Shown here: positions 15,028 through 22,586 of the stretch, in pieces
Layout of the letters: each line of letters starts with the position of its first letter
How positions within the stretch are numbered: position 1 is the first letter of the stretch
Source: Pseudomonadota bacterium
GTDB lineage: Bacteria; Pseudomonadota; Alphaproteobacteria; Reyranellales; Reyranellaceae
Length of the DNA stretch: 23,836 nucleotides
NCBI GenBank assembly: GCA_023386865.1
Contig: JAEWIV010000277.1
Coordinates: 1 to 23,836 of the forward strand
Direction: 5' to 3'
Notes under the pieces: model-generated
Databases searched by the model: none
What the model was told of the DNA's origin: nothing
Seen by the model: only the letters and a program-made list of their open reading frames with translations
Made by a program: the position numbers and the translations under genes

Positions 15028-15345
15028 ATGATCGCCGTCATCTTCGAGGTGTGGCCGGCTGACGGCCACAAGCAGACCTATCTCGACATTGCCGCATCGC
15101 TGCGAGCCGAGCTGCAGACGATGGATGGCTTCATCAGCATCGAGCGCTTCCAGAGCCTGACAGACGAGACGAAGCTCCCATCATTCGCGCACCGGGGATG
15201 CGTGTTGCGGGAGGCATGATGGGTCCAGCTGATTCCAGCTGGACCCATCATGCTCTATCGGCTGCGCATCGCCGGCGTGGTGCGCGACTACGGGATGACG
15301 GATCGCGGCGAGGCGCCGGCCGATTCGCGGGCCGTCAACGGCTGA
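15028..15345 (+). pseudogene. Antibiotic biosynthesis monooxygenase (ABM) family gene interrupted by a palindromic repeat
   Basis: The first part (15028-15180) encodes MIAVIFEVWPADGHKQTYLD and continues through GFISIERFQSLTDETKLP, the N-terminal half of a roughly 100-residue ABM-domain protein. At 15181-15255 the sequence becomes repeat copy 2, which brings an in-frame TGA at 15217-15219. From 15256, again in the same frame, it resumes with YRLRIAGVVRDYGMTDRGEA and ends at TGA 15343-15345, which matches the C-terminus of the same family as I recall it. About 30 internal codons, including the second half of the ferredoxin-like domain, appear replaced. The gene follows nadC by 33 bases with a good CAGGAG ribosome-binding site, so it may still be transcribed with the nad operon. 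A 63-residue truncated product would end inside the repeat. Confidence 0.8.
15182..15255 (+). repeat. Dispersed palindromic repeat, copy 2 (inside the ABM gene)
   Basis: The sequence matches the reverse complement of 11841-11917 over its whole length with few substitutions and one 2-base gap. Its 3' half is an 18-bp perfect stem: GCATGATGGGTCCAGCTG (15214-15231), loop ATTC, and the complementary arm at 15236-15253. The differences between the copies in the stem are mostly compensated (ATGATGGG with CCCATCAT here, ATGCTGG with CCAGCAT there), suggesting selection for the hairpin. No target-site duplication is obvious. Confidence 0.85.
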
Positions 15346-15348
15346 GGA

Positions 15349-16317
15349 TCAGGTCGGCGCCGGGATGTTGGCCGCCTTGATGACCTTGCGCCAGCGCTCC
15401 GTCTCCGAGGCCAGGCGCTGGGCGTAGGCCTCGGGCGTGCCGCCGGTGGGGACGTAGCCAAGGCCGGTGAGCCGCTCGCGGACACTGTCGACCTTGAGCG
15501 CCGCGTTGATGGCGGCGTTCCAGGAGGCGATCACGTCGGCCGGCGTGCCGGCCGTGGTCGCGACGCCGAAATAGACGGCCGCCTCGAGCCCGGGCATGCC
15601 GAGCTCGGCGGCAGTGGGTACGCTGGAGACGTTGGCGACCCGCTTGGGTGCGCCGCAGATCAGGCCGCGCATCGTGCCGGCATTGATCTGCGTGTCGACC
15701 GGCGTGGTGACATCGACGAACGCCGGCACGTGACCCGCGACCGCATCGCGCAAGGCCTCGGCGGCCGCCTTGTAGGGGATGTGCTGCAGCTTGCCATTGG
15801 TCCGCGTGCTGATGAGCTCGCCCCACAGGTGCGGCAGGGCGCCCGTGCTCGACGTCGAGTAGTGGACCGGGCCGGGCTGGGCCTTCACCCAGTCGATGAA
15901 CTCGGCGAAGGTTTTCGATGGATGGTTGGCATTGACGGCGAGCACGCAGGGGATATCGGCGAGCTGCGATACCGTGGCGAGATCCTTCTGCGGGTGCACC
16001 GGCAATTGCATGTCGAAGGCCGGCAACAGGGCCGCGGTGGTCGTCATCAGCAGCAGGCTGTTGCCGTCGGGCTTGCTCTTGGCGACATTGACCATGCCGA
16101 CCATCGTGCCGCCGCCCGGCCGGTTCTCGACGACGATCGTCCTGCCGAGATCGCTCGCCATGCGTTCGGCGAGGACCCGCGCGGAAGTGTCGGTCGAGCC
16201 GCCCGGGCCGTAGGGAACGACCAGACGAACCGCGCCGCCGGGGCCCTGGGCGGAGGCGGCGCCCGGCAGGGCGAGGGTGGCGATCGTGCCAGCGACGACG
16301 GCGCGGCGATTGAGCAT
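15349..16317 (-). CDS. Tripartite tricarboxylate transporter (TctC/Bug family) substrate-binding protein
   Basis: This 322-residue periplasmic binding protein starts with MLNRRAVVAGTIATLALPGA and a probable cleavage after AASA; the twin arginine suggests possible Tat export. Family motifs follow: RLVVPYGPGGSTDTSARVLAE, IVVENRPGGGTMVG, HYSTSSTGALPHLWGE, and PYKAAAEALRDAVAGHV. It probably binds a carboxylate. Two ATGs are adjacent (16320 and 16317). I favour 16317 because AGAGG is five bases upstream of it, and the longer upstream frame has no secretion signal. No TctA or TctB membrane subunits are nearby, so it is an orphan, as is common for Bug proteins in proteobacteria. Its 3' end converges on the broken ABM gene. 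Confidence 0.88.
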   Translation of the reverse strand: MLNRRAVVAGTIATLALPGAASAQGPGGAVRLVVPYGPGGSTDTSARVLAERMASDLGRTIVVENRPGGGTMVGMVNVAKSKPDGNSLLLMTTTAALLPAFDMQLPVHPQKDLATVSQLADIPCVLAVNANHPSKTFAEFIDWVKAQPGPVHYSTSSTGALPHLWGELISTRTNGKLQHIPYKAAAEALRDAVAGHVPAFVDVTTPVDTQINAGTMRGLICGAPKRVANVSSVPTAAELGMPGLEAAVYFGVATTAGTPADVIASWNAAINAALKVDSVRERLTGLGYVPTGGTPEAYAQRLASETERWRKVIKAANIPAPT

Positions 16318-16479
16318 CATTTCCTCTTCATGGTTGTCGGGGCAACCTAGGACTGGCCGTCGGCACAGGGAAGCGGCGCCCGCGTTGCCGGACCGCCAGC
16401 CGAACGACCAAGCCAACGATTCTTGCGCGCCTGCTGCTGGAGTTCGATAGCTCCCGGCCATGGTCCTGGTAAGAGACGC

Positions 16480-16509
16480 TTGACTTGATATGAGACAATT
16501 GTCTTATTA
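16480..16509 (+). promoter_or_regulatory. Predicted promoter of the NTF2-like/tetR pair
   Basis: A -35 TTGACT (16480-16485) and a -10-like TTATTA (16504-16509) are 18 bases apart. The sequence between them is a near-perfect palindrome (next entry). The rest of 16321-16544 is the divergent region shared with the TctC-type gene; I see no other feature in it. Confidence 0.45.
16490..16507. promoter_or_regulatory. Candidate TetR operator
   Basis: An 18-base palindrome with a perfect 12-base core AGACAATTGTCT (16493-16504) and 16 of 18 positions symmetric. It sits in the spacer of the predicted promoter, 38 bases upstream of the NTF2-like gene. The TetR regulator encoded second in that transcription unit is the likely ligand, implying autorepression. 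Confidence 0.55.
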
Positions 16510-16544
16510 AAAGCCATTCATCCCACGAAGATGAGAGGATCATC

Positions 16545-16979
16545 ATGGCGCTTAGCCGCAACGACATGGACCGGAAGATGGACGAGCACTTCCATTTCGA
16601 GGCGACCGACGATGTCGACGGCGTTCTCAAGACGTTGTCCGCCGATGTCGAGCACGACATCGTCGGCTGGCCGACCGGGCCGACGAAGGGGCGTGGTGCG
16701 GCGCGCGGCTTCTATGAGGTGCTGCTCACCGACCTTGCCGACGGCAAGGTGGAATGCACCAAGCGGCTCTACGGCGATGATTTCCTGGTCGACGAATCGA
16801 TATGGCGCGGCAGGGCGGTCGGCCGTCCGTTCGGCCTGGAGGGCGGCAATCGGCCGCTGCAGTTCCGCCTGCTGCACGTCATCGAGTTCGCGGGCGACGG
16901 CGACATCAAGCGCGAGAATGTCTGGATCGACCTCGCGTCGATCCAGCAGCAGCTGTCGCCGGAGCCGGCCGGCCGGTAG
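16545..16979 (+). CDS. NTF2-like/SnoaL-type protein
   Basis: This 144-residue single-domain protein of the nuclear-transport-factor-2/ketosteroid-isomerase fold is cytoplasmic, without signal or membrane segment. Visible family features are the N-terminal helix (MDRKMDEHFHFEATDDVDG), the strand after it (VEHDIVGWPTGPTKGRGAARGFYEVLL), and the late beta-sheet with RLLHVIEFAGDGDIKRENVWIDL. Members include small-molecule isomerases, hydrolases and binding proteins; the ligand here cannot be read from sequence. GAGAGGA lies 5-6 bases before ATG 16545. The next gene starts two bases after its stop, so the two are one transcription unit. Confidence 0.75.
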   Translation: MALSRNDMDRKMDEHFHFEATDDVDGVLKTLSADVEHDIVGWPTGPTKGRGAARGFYEVLLTDLADGKVECTKRLYGDDFLVDESIWRGRAVGRPFGLEGGNRPLQFRLLHVIEFAGDGDIKRENVWIDLASIQQQLSPEPAGR

Positions 16980-16981
16980 CC

Positions 16982-17581
16982 ATGGACGGGCTTTCCGGGC
17001 GCGCCAACCAGAAACGGCGCACGCGCAAGGACCTGCTACAGGCGGCCGCCCAGCTGATGAAGCAGGGGCGTCGACCCAGCCTCGACGAGGTGGCGGAGGC
17101 CGCGCTGGTGTCGCGGGCCACCGCCTACCGCTATTTTCCCAGCACGGAAGCCTTGCTCGCCGAAGCCTCGCTCGACGTCGTGACACCCGACGCCGCGGCA
17201 CTGTTCGCAGGCAGTGCGTCGACCGATCCGGCGGCGCGGCTGGAGAAGGTCGACGCCGCCCTGCACGACATGATGCTGGCGAACGAACCGGCCTTGCGGC
17301 TGATGCTGGCCAATGCCCTGCAGCGCGCCGCCCGCGGCGACGTCGAAAGCGAGACGCCGTTGCGGCAGAATCGCCGCACGCCCCTGATCGAGGCGGCACT
17401 GGAGCCGGTGCGCCGCCAGTTCAAACCGAGCGCACTCGACCTGCTTGCCAAGGCGCTGGCGCTGATCGTCGGGACGGAAGCCATGGTCGTCTTCAAGGAC
17501 GTGCTGCAGCTGGACGACGCGGAGGCACGGCGCGTGAAGCGCTGGGCCATCCGGGCCCTGGTCGAGGCGGCGAAACGGTAG
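16982..17581 (+). CDS. TetR family transcriptional regulator
   Basis: This 199-residue protein has an N-terminal helix-turn-helix (about residues 12-58): RTRKDLLQAAAQLMKQGRRP, then SLDEVAEAALVSRATAYRYF and PSTEALLAEA, the classic TetR arrangement. The remaining helical domain is the ligand and dimer part and is not assignable to a specific ligand. It starts at ATG 16982, two bases after the NTF2-like gene, with no independent promoter visible. The likely target is the palindrome at 16490-16507. An additional perfect 10-base palindrome AGAGCGCTCT at 17621-17630, upstream of adenine deaminase, might be a second regulatory site but differs in sequence. Confidence 0.9.
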   Translation: MDGLSGRANQKRRTRKDLLQAAAQLMKQGRRPSLDEVAEAALVSRATAYRYFPSTEALLAEASLDVVTPDAAALFAGSASTDPAARLEKVDAALHDMMLANEPALRLMLANALQRAARGDVESETPLRQNRRTPLIEAALEPVRRQFKPSALDLLAKALALIVGTEAMVVFKDVLQLDDAEARRVKRWAIRALVEAAKR

Positions 17582-17590
17582 AGGAACGAG

Positions 17591-17620
17591 ATGAAAGCCG
17601 ATGCCATTGCCATGACATAA
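17591..17620 (+). other. Nine-codon leader ORF between tetR and ade
   Basis: GAGGAACGAG directly precedes ATG 17591, which opens a nine-codon frame (MKADAIAMT) ending in TAA at 17618-17620. It lies 21 bases upstream of the adenine deaminase ATG, which itself lacks a good ribosome-binding site. It may be a leader peptide, a gene fossil or chance. Confidence 0.25.
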
Positions 17621-17641
17621 AGAGCGCTCTATCTCGTCCTG

Positions 17642-19357
17642 ATGAGAGACCCCCTCAGCGTTTCCCGGCTCGCCGACATCATCGACCAGGCGCGCGGCAA
17701 GGCGCCGGCCGACCTGGTGGTCAAGAACGTCGGCATCTTCGACATGACCTCGGGTGACGTGACGAGGGGCGACATCGCCATTGCCGGCGACCGCATCGTC
17801 GGCACACACGAGACGTACCATGGCGCCACCGAGATCGACGGGCAGGGACTCGTGGCCATGCCGGGCTTCATCGACAGCCACGTCCATTGCGAATCGAGCC
17901 TGGTGCCGCCGCTCGAGTTCGACCGCTGCGTGGTGCCGCGCGGCACGACGACGGCGATCTGCGACCCCCACGAGATCTGCAACGTGCTGGGCGTATCCGG
18001 GCTGAACTTCTTCCTGGAGTGCGCGGCGGTCACCGTGATTGACCTGCGCGTTCAGCTCTCGTCCTGCGTGCCGGCCACGCACCTCGAGACCTCGGGCGCG
18101 CGGCTGGAGGCAGAGGATCTGCTGCCCTTCAAGCACCATCCCAAGGTCCTGGGTCTCGCCGAGTTCATGAACGTGCCGGGCGTGCTCAACAAGGATCCCG
18201 GGGTGCTGCGCAAGCTCTCCGCCTTCTCCGACGTGCAGATCGACGGGCATTCGCCGCTGCTGTCGTCGTACGACCTCAACGCCTACATCGCGGCCGGCGT
18301 GCGCAACTGCCACGAGACGACCTCGGCCAAGGAGGCGCGCGAGAAGCTCGCCAAGGGCATGCAGATCCTGATTCGCGAGGGCACGGTGTCCAAGGATCTC
18401 GCCGCTCTGGCCGAGCTCCTGACCACCGAACGCTCGCCGTTCCTCGCTCTCTGTACCGACGATCGCAATCCGCTCGACATCGCCGAAGAAGGCCACCTCG
18501 ACCACCTGATCCGCTCGGCCATCGCCCGCGGCGTGCGGCCGCTCGATGCCTATCGCGCTGCCACCTGGTCGGCGGCGCGGCACTTCGGCCTGTTCGATCG
18601 TGGCCTGGTGGCTCCCGGCCAGCGCGCCGACATTGTGCTGCTGGAGGACCTCGCGACCTGCAAGGTGCATTCGGTCATTTGCCGCGGCGCGCCGGTGACT
18701 CCGGACCGCTTCAGGGCGCGGCCCAATGTGCCGCCGGTCGGGCTCGATTCGGTGAAGCTGAAGCCCGTGACGGCGGCAACCTTCCACATGCCGGCGGCCG
18801 CTGCGGGCCCGATGCCGGTGATCGGCATCCGTCCCGGGCAGATCCTGACCGACCGCCTCTCGATCAAGGTTCCGGTGCGCGGCGGCGCCTTCGAGGTCGA
18901 TATCGAACGCGACTTGCTGAAGGTGGCGGTGCTGGGTCGCCACAACGACCACGGCAGCGTCGGCCGCGGCTTCGTGAAGGGTTTCGGCATCACCCGTGGT
19001 GCCATCGCCTCGTCGATCGGCCACGACAGCCACAATATCTGTGTCATCGGCTGCAACGACGCCGACATGACGACGGCGGTGAATCGACTGATCGCGATGC
19101 GCGGCGGCTTTGCCGCCGCGGTCGCCGGCCGGGTGACGGCCGAGCTGGCGCTGCCGATCGCCGGCCTGATGAGCGACCGGCCGTTCGAGGAGGTCGAGCA
19201 GGGCCTTCGGCGGTTGCGCGAGGCCGTCGTCGCCATGGGCACGACGCTGCACGAGCCGTTCCTGCAGATGGCGTTCCTCGCGCTGCCGGTGATCCCGCAT
19301 CTCAAGATCACCGACAAGGGGCTGGTCGACGTCGACCAGTTCGAACTGGTGCCGTGA
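17642..19357 (+). CDS. ade: Adenine deaminase
   Basis: This 571-residue amidohydrolase-superfamily enzyme converts adenine to hypoxanthine and ammonia. The N-terminal sandwich DLVVKNVGIFDMTSGDV leads to the metal motif MPGFIDSHVHCESS, where most family members have Ile in place of Cys. It continues with RGTTTAICDPHEICNVLG, EFMNVPGVL, DGHSPLL, and the catalytic-aspartate region LCTDDRNPLDI. The C-terminal half has NDHGSVGRGFVKGFGITRGAIASSIGHDSHN split over the Ade-specific domain. Length fits the family. It may be co-transcribed with the tetR pair (60-base gap) or have its own promoter. Salvage of ammonia from adenine fits the urea importer at the other end of the window. Confidence 0.93.
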   Translation: MRDPLSVSRLADIIDQARGKAPADLVVKNVGIFDMTSGDVTRGDIAIAGDRIVGTHETYHGATEIDGQGLVAMPGFIDSHVHCESSLVPPLEFDRCVVPRGTTTAICDPHEICNVLGVSGLNFFLECAAVTVIDLRVQLSSCVPATHLETSGARLEAEDLLPFKHHPKVLGLAEFMNVPGVLNKDPGVLRKLSAFSDVQIDGHSPLLSSYDLNAYIAAGVRNCHETTSAKEAREKLAKGMQILIREGTVSKDLAALAELLTTERSPFLALCTDDRNPLDIAEEGHLDHLIRSAIARGVRPLDAYRAATWSAARHFGLFDRGLVAPGQRADIVLLEDLATCKVHSVICRGAPVTPDRFRARPNVPPVGLDSVKLKPVTAATFHMPAAAAGPMPVIGIRPGQILTDRLSIKVPVRGGAFEVDIERDLLKVAVLGRHNDHGSVGRGFVKGFGITRGAIASSIGHDSHNICVIGCNDADMTTAVNRLIAMRGGFAAAVAGRVTAELALPIAGLMSDRPFEEVEQGLRRLREAVVAMGTTLHEPFLQMAFLALPVIPHLKITDKGLVDVDQFELVP

Positions 19358-19362
19358 CGCTC

Positions 19363-19470
19363 TTCCGGGACCGCGGGCCTCCAGGCCCGCTCATGGTCTT
19401 CATCGTTTGGACCGGGCACATCTGCGCGCTCATGACCTCACGAGCGGGCCTGGAGGCCCGCGGTCCGGAA
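19363..19470. repeat. Pair of inverted GC-rich palindromes between convergent genes
   Basis: The left unit (19363-19392) and right unit (19442-19470) are inverted copies, identical but for one extra G. Each contains its own hairpin, GCGGGCCT and AGGCCCGC around a two-base centre. They flank a 49-base unique middle between the convergent adenine deaminase and SDR stops. The layout resembles a BIME-type REP doublet or a two-way terminator; no U-tracts are evident. Confidence 0.8.
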
Positions 19471-19471
19471 G

Positions 19472-20272
19472 CTAGCCTCGATTGACGCTGGCGCCGCCGT
19501 CGACCGGCAAGGTCACGCCGGTGATGAAGTTGGCCTCGTCCGACGCCAGGAACAGCGCGGCGTTGGCGACGTCCCAGCCGGTTCCCATCTTGCGCCGCAG
19601 CGGCACCTTGGAATCGCGCTCGGCCTCGACCTGGGCGCGGGTCTTCTTGAACTCGCGGGCGCGGGTGTCGACCGCCATCGGCGTGTTCATCAGGCCGGGC
19701 AGGATCACGTTGGCGCGGATGCCGTACTGGGCATTCTGGTAGGCGAGCTGTTCGGTGAACGACACCATCGCCGACTTGGTCGCCTTGTAGGCGACGTAGG
19801 GATAGGTGGTGATCACGGCCATCGAGGAGATGTTCACGATGGCGCCGCTCTTCTGCTGGCGCATGATCGGGATGACGTGCTTGCAGGCGAGGATGCAGCT
19901 CTTGAGGTTGATCGCGACGCAACGATCGAAGTTCTCCTCGGTGATCTCGAGCAGCTCGGCGTCGCCGCCGGAGATCGAGACGCCGACATTGTTGTGCAGG
20001 ATGTCGATCCGGCCCCAGCGCTTCATGGCGTCGGCGATGAAGCCTTTGATGTCGGATTCCTTGGTGACGTCGGCCTTGAAGGCCGCCGCCGTGCCCTGGT
20101 TCTTCCTGATCATGTCGACCGTCTCCTCGGCGCTGCCGAGGTTGTAGTCGACGCACAGCACCTTGGCGCCTTCGCGCGCGAAGGTGAGGGCGGTGGCGCG
20201 GCCGTTGCCGACGCCCTCGCCCGGGCTCTGGCCGGCGCCGACGACGATGGCGACCTTGTCCTTGAGACGCAT
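19472..20272 (-). CDS. Short-chain dehydrogenase/reductase (SDR 1)
   Basis: This 266-residue classical SDR oxidises or reduces a carbonyl/alcohol with NAD(P). The cofactor loop is an extended variant, VGAGQSPGEGVGNGRATA (residues 11-28), that it shares with the SDR encoded three genes upstream. The Asp in LCVDYN after beta-2 favours NAD. The catalytic residues are Asn95 region (HNNVG), Ser149, Tyr162 and Lys166 (YKATK). The C-terminus has the usual FITGVTLPVDGGASVN. It is the last gene of the minus-strand operon and starts one base after the preceding stop. The substrate is unknown. Confidence 0.9.
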   Translation of the reverse strand: MRLKDKVAIVVGAGQSPGEGVGNGRATALTFAREGAKVLCVDYNLGSAEETVDMIRKNQGTAAAFKADVTKESDIKGFIADAMKRWGRIDILHNNVGVSISGGDAELLEITEENFDRCVAINLKSCILACKHVIPIMRQQKSGAIVNISSMAVITTYPYVAYKATKSAMVSFTEQLAYQNAQYGIRANVILPGLMNTPMAVDTRAREFKKTRAQVEAERDSKVPLRRKMGTGWDVANAALFLASDEANFITGVTLPVDGGASVNRG

Positions 20273-20273
20273 G

Positions 20274-20828
20274 TCACTTCACTCCGGGAATCGGGTACTG
20301 CTGCAGTACCTCTTTGTAGTAGGGCTCGTTGTCGATCTTCATGGTGGCGAGCACGCGGACCACGGCGCAGTAGAAGGCGATGGTCAGCACCAGGTCCGTC
20401 ATGTGCTCGTTGGAAAGATGCTGCTTGATCTCGGCGAAGGTCGCCTCCGACATGCCGATGTCCCGCGTCATCTCGCGCGCCCCCTTGAGGATCGCCTTGG
20501 CCAGCGGCTCGAGCTTGGAGGGCTTGCCTTCGGTCTCGGCCATCAGGCCCTGGATGTCCTCGTCGGTGACGCCGAACTCCTTGCCGATCCTGACGTGATG
20601 GGTGAACTCGTACTCCGAGCGCTCCAGCCAGCCGACCTGCAGGATGGCGAGCTCGCGCAGGCGCGGATCGAGCTTGCTCTTGAAGCGGATGAAGTTGCCG
20701 ATGCCGTTGAAGGCCTTGGCCATGTCCGGCGAATTGACCAGCAGCTTGTGCAGGTTGGTGTTGCGCTTCAGCATGTCGCGATATTCGGGCGCGACCTGGT
20801 CGGGCTCGAGATAGGGCAGGCGGGCCAT
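20274..20828 (-). CDS. Carboxymuconolactone decarboxylase (CMD) family protein
   Basis: This 184-residue AhpD/CMD-fold protein has the helical core RLRELAILQVGWLERSEYEFTHHVRIG (split around residue 70), then GVTDEDIQGL. The redox CXXC pair of AhpD is missing, with Glu74 and His77 in that region, so thiol peroxidase activity is unlikely; Cys-less homologues are common. The role is unknown but probably catalysis on an intermediate produced by the flanking dehydrogenases. Start ATG 20828 has an excellent AAGGAGG about nine bases upstream. It lies 36 bases after SDR 2. Confidence 0.85.
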   Translation of the reverse strand: MARLPYLEPDQVAPEYRDMLKRNTNLHKLLVNSPDMAKAFNGIGNFIRFKSKLDPRLRELAILQVGWLERSEYEFTHHVRIGKEFGVTDEDIQGLMAETEGKPSKLEPLAKAILKGAREMTRDIGMSEATFAEIKQHLSNEHMTDLVLTIAFYCAVVRVLATMKIDNEPYYKEVLQQYPIPGVK

Positions 20829-20864
20829 TCGCTTTTTTCCTCCTTTTTCGCTGGGCGCCCCCAG

Positions 20865-21680
20865 CTAGTGACCTTCTGAATCCCGCTCCGGGCCCTGCAG
20901 CGTGACGCCGCCGTCGATCACGAGCACGTGGCCGGTGATGTAGCGGGCGTGGTTGGACAGCAGGAAGCGCACGCCGTGGCCGATGTCCCAGCCGGTGCCC
21001 TCGATCTTCAGCACCGAGGCCTTGGCGCGCGCCGCACGCGCGGCCTCGCTCATGCCGTTGCCGCGATTGACCATCGGCGTGTACATCGGGCCGGGGCAGA
21101 TGCAGTTGACCCGGATATGGTCGGGGCCGTGATCGACCGCCATCGCCTGCGTCAGGCCGATCACGGCGGCCTTCGACGCCGTGTAGGTCGTGAGGCCGCG
21201 CGGGCGCAGCGCCGAGATCGACGAGATGTTGACGATCGAGCCGCCCTTGGCCGTCTTGATCATGGCCGGGATGGCGTGCTTGGACAGCAGGAACATCGTC
21301 TCGACATTGACCTGCATGACGCGGCGGTATTCGTCGGGCTTCTCGTCGACCACGCTGCCGCGGCTGCCGATGCCGATGTTGTTGTCGAGGAAGTCGAGCC
21401 GGCCCCAGCGATCGACCGCGGCGTCGACCAGCCGCTTGCACTCGGCTTCCTTGGTCATGTCGCCGGCATGCGCGGCGGCATGGCCACCTTCGGCCTTGAT
21501 CATGTCGACGGTGCGCTCGGCGAGCTTCAGGTCGAGGTCGGCCACCAGCACCCTGGTGCCGGCGCGCGCCAGCAGGATCGCGGCGGCCCGGCCGTTGCCG
21601 ATGCCGTCACCCGCGGCGCCGCCGCCCGATACGATCGCGACCTTGCCGGCCAAGCCGGCGTCATCTTCCGGACCTTTCAT
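20865..21680 (-). CDS. Short-chain dehydrogenase/reductase (SDR 2)
   Basis: This 271-residue classical SDR has the cofactor loop SGGGAAGDGIGNGRAAA (residues 18-34), Asp in VLVADLD for NAD preference, DNNIGIG, and catalytic Ser153, Tyr166 and Lys170 (YTASK). The C-terminus reads HVLVIDGGVTLQG. It shares the unusual GDG/GEG-x-GNGRA loop with SDR 1, so the two belong to the same subfamily and may be ancient duplicates. I chose ATG 21680 because a strong AAGGGGGGAAG stands just upstream and the Rossmann fold begins 12 residues later; the longer upstream frame is a shadow of the MBL gene. There is a 23-base gap from that gene. Confidence 0.9.
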   Translation of the reverse strand: MKGPEDDAGLAGKVAIVSGGGAAGDGIGNGRAAAILLARAGTRVLVADLDLKLAERTVDMIKAEGGHAAAHAGDMTKEAECKRLVDAAVDRWGRLDFLDNNIGIGSRGSVVDEKPDEYRRVMQVNVETMFLLSKHAIPAMIKTAKGGSIVNISSISALRPRGLTTYTASKAAVIGLTQAMAVDHGPDHIRVNCICPGPMYTPMVNRGNGMSEAARAARAKASVLKIEGTGWDIGHGVRFLLSNHARYITGHVLVIDGGVTLQGPERDSEGH

Positions 21681-21703
21681 CGCTTCCCCCTTGTTGCGTG
21701 CCG

Positions 21704-22576
21704 CTAACGGTCCCAGTCGATGCGGAAGGAGTCTCCCTGCGGCTTCACATGGCCCGCATTGGCGCCGCCGAAATGGGCGGGGCAGAGCAACGCGTTGCTT
21801 TCGGCGCAATCCTCCAGGAGCTTGCGACGCGAGCGCGCCGACAAGTCCTGGTCCCAGCAGAACTGGCTCGACCAGTCCGGGTGATAGACCTGGATCGGGT
21901 GGTGCATGATGTCGCCCGAGAAGGTCGCCTGCTTTCCGCCATCGCTGAGATTGATGGCGATCGAGCCCGGCGTGTGGCCGGGATAGTCCTTGATGGTGAG
22001 CAGCGCGTCGGGCTGGTGATCGCTGTCGATCATCACCGCCTTGCCGGCCTCGACGATGGGCAGCACCGAATCGTCGAACGAGCCGCCGTTGACGGCTGCG
22101 GCGTCCTGCGTTTTTCGCTCGTTCTGCCAGTGCGCGTACTCGCGCTTGGCGAACAGGTATTGGGCGTTGGGAAAGGTCGGCACCCAGCGGCCATTCTCCA
22201 GCCTGGTGTTCCAGCCGACGTGATCGACATGCAGGTGAGTGCACATCACGAAGTCGACCGACTCGGCCGGACAGCCGCAGGCGTTCAGCCGTTCGAGGAA
22301 CGGCGTGTCGAGATTGTTCCAGCCGGGATTGGCGCGCTGCTTGTGGTTGCCGAGGCAGGTGTCGATCAGGATGGTGTGGCGCGGGGTCTTGACGATCCAG
22401 GTGTGGATGCTCATCACCAGCTTGTCGTTCTCGCCCGCGACATGCTCGGGGCTCATCCAGCTCTTCTGCGCGTCGAAGGCCTGCTGGTCGAACCGCGGGA
22501 ACATGCGCTTGGCTGCAAAGCCCGGCCCGTTGATCTCCTCGACCTTCTGGATGGTGGCGTTGCCGATGCTGCGCAT
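21704..22576 (-). CDS. MBL-fold metallo-hydrolase
   Basis: This 290-residue metallo-beta-lactamase-fold hydrolase has the metal-binding HLHVDH at residues 114-119, then His201 (PGHTPGS), Asp222 (SGDIMHHP) and His268 (CPAHFGG), a full dinuclear-site set. No signal peptide, so it is probably cytoplasmic. Subgroup features resemble lactonase- or thioesterase-like MBL proteins, and the substrate is unknown. It lies 10 bases downstream of the class III alcohol dehydrogenase gene. A glyoxalase II-like or S-formylglutathione hydrolase-like role would fit that neighbour but is inference. A GGGGGGGAAG sequence precedes ATG 22576. Confidence 0.9.
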   Translation of the reverse strand: MRSIGNATIQKVEEINGPGFAAKRMFPRFDQQAFDAQKSWMSPEHVAGENDKLVMSIHTWIVKTPRHTILIDTCLGNHKQRANPGWNNLDTPFLERLNACGCPAESVDFVMCTHLHVDHVGWNTRLENGRWVPTFPNAQYLFAKREYAHWQNERKTQDAAAVNGGSFDDSVLPIVEAGKAVMIDSDHQPDALLTIKDYPGHTPGSIAINLSDGGKQATFSGDIMHHPIQVYHPDWSSQFCWDQDLSARSRRKLLEDCAESNALLCPAHFGGANAGHVKPQGDSFRIDWDR

Positions 22577-22586
22577 GCTTCCCCCC

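Noticed and set aside
17036..19300. Minus-strand open frame of 754 codons opposite tetR and ade
   Set aside because: It spans two well-supported plus-strand genes, has low-complexity His/Arg/Gly-rich content and no recognisable motif.
20274..20828. Loss of the CXXC pair in the CMD protein as a novel inactivation
   Set aside because: Cys-less CMD-family proteins with a similar SEYEF/HH segment are common, so this is a known subgroup rather than a new defect.
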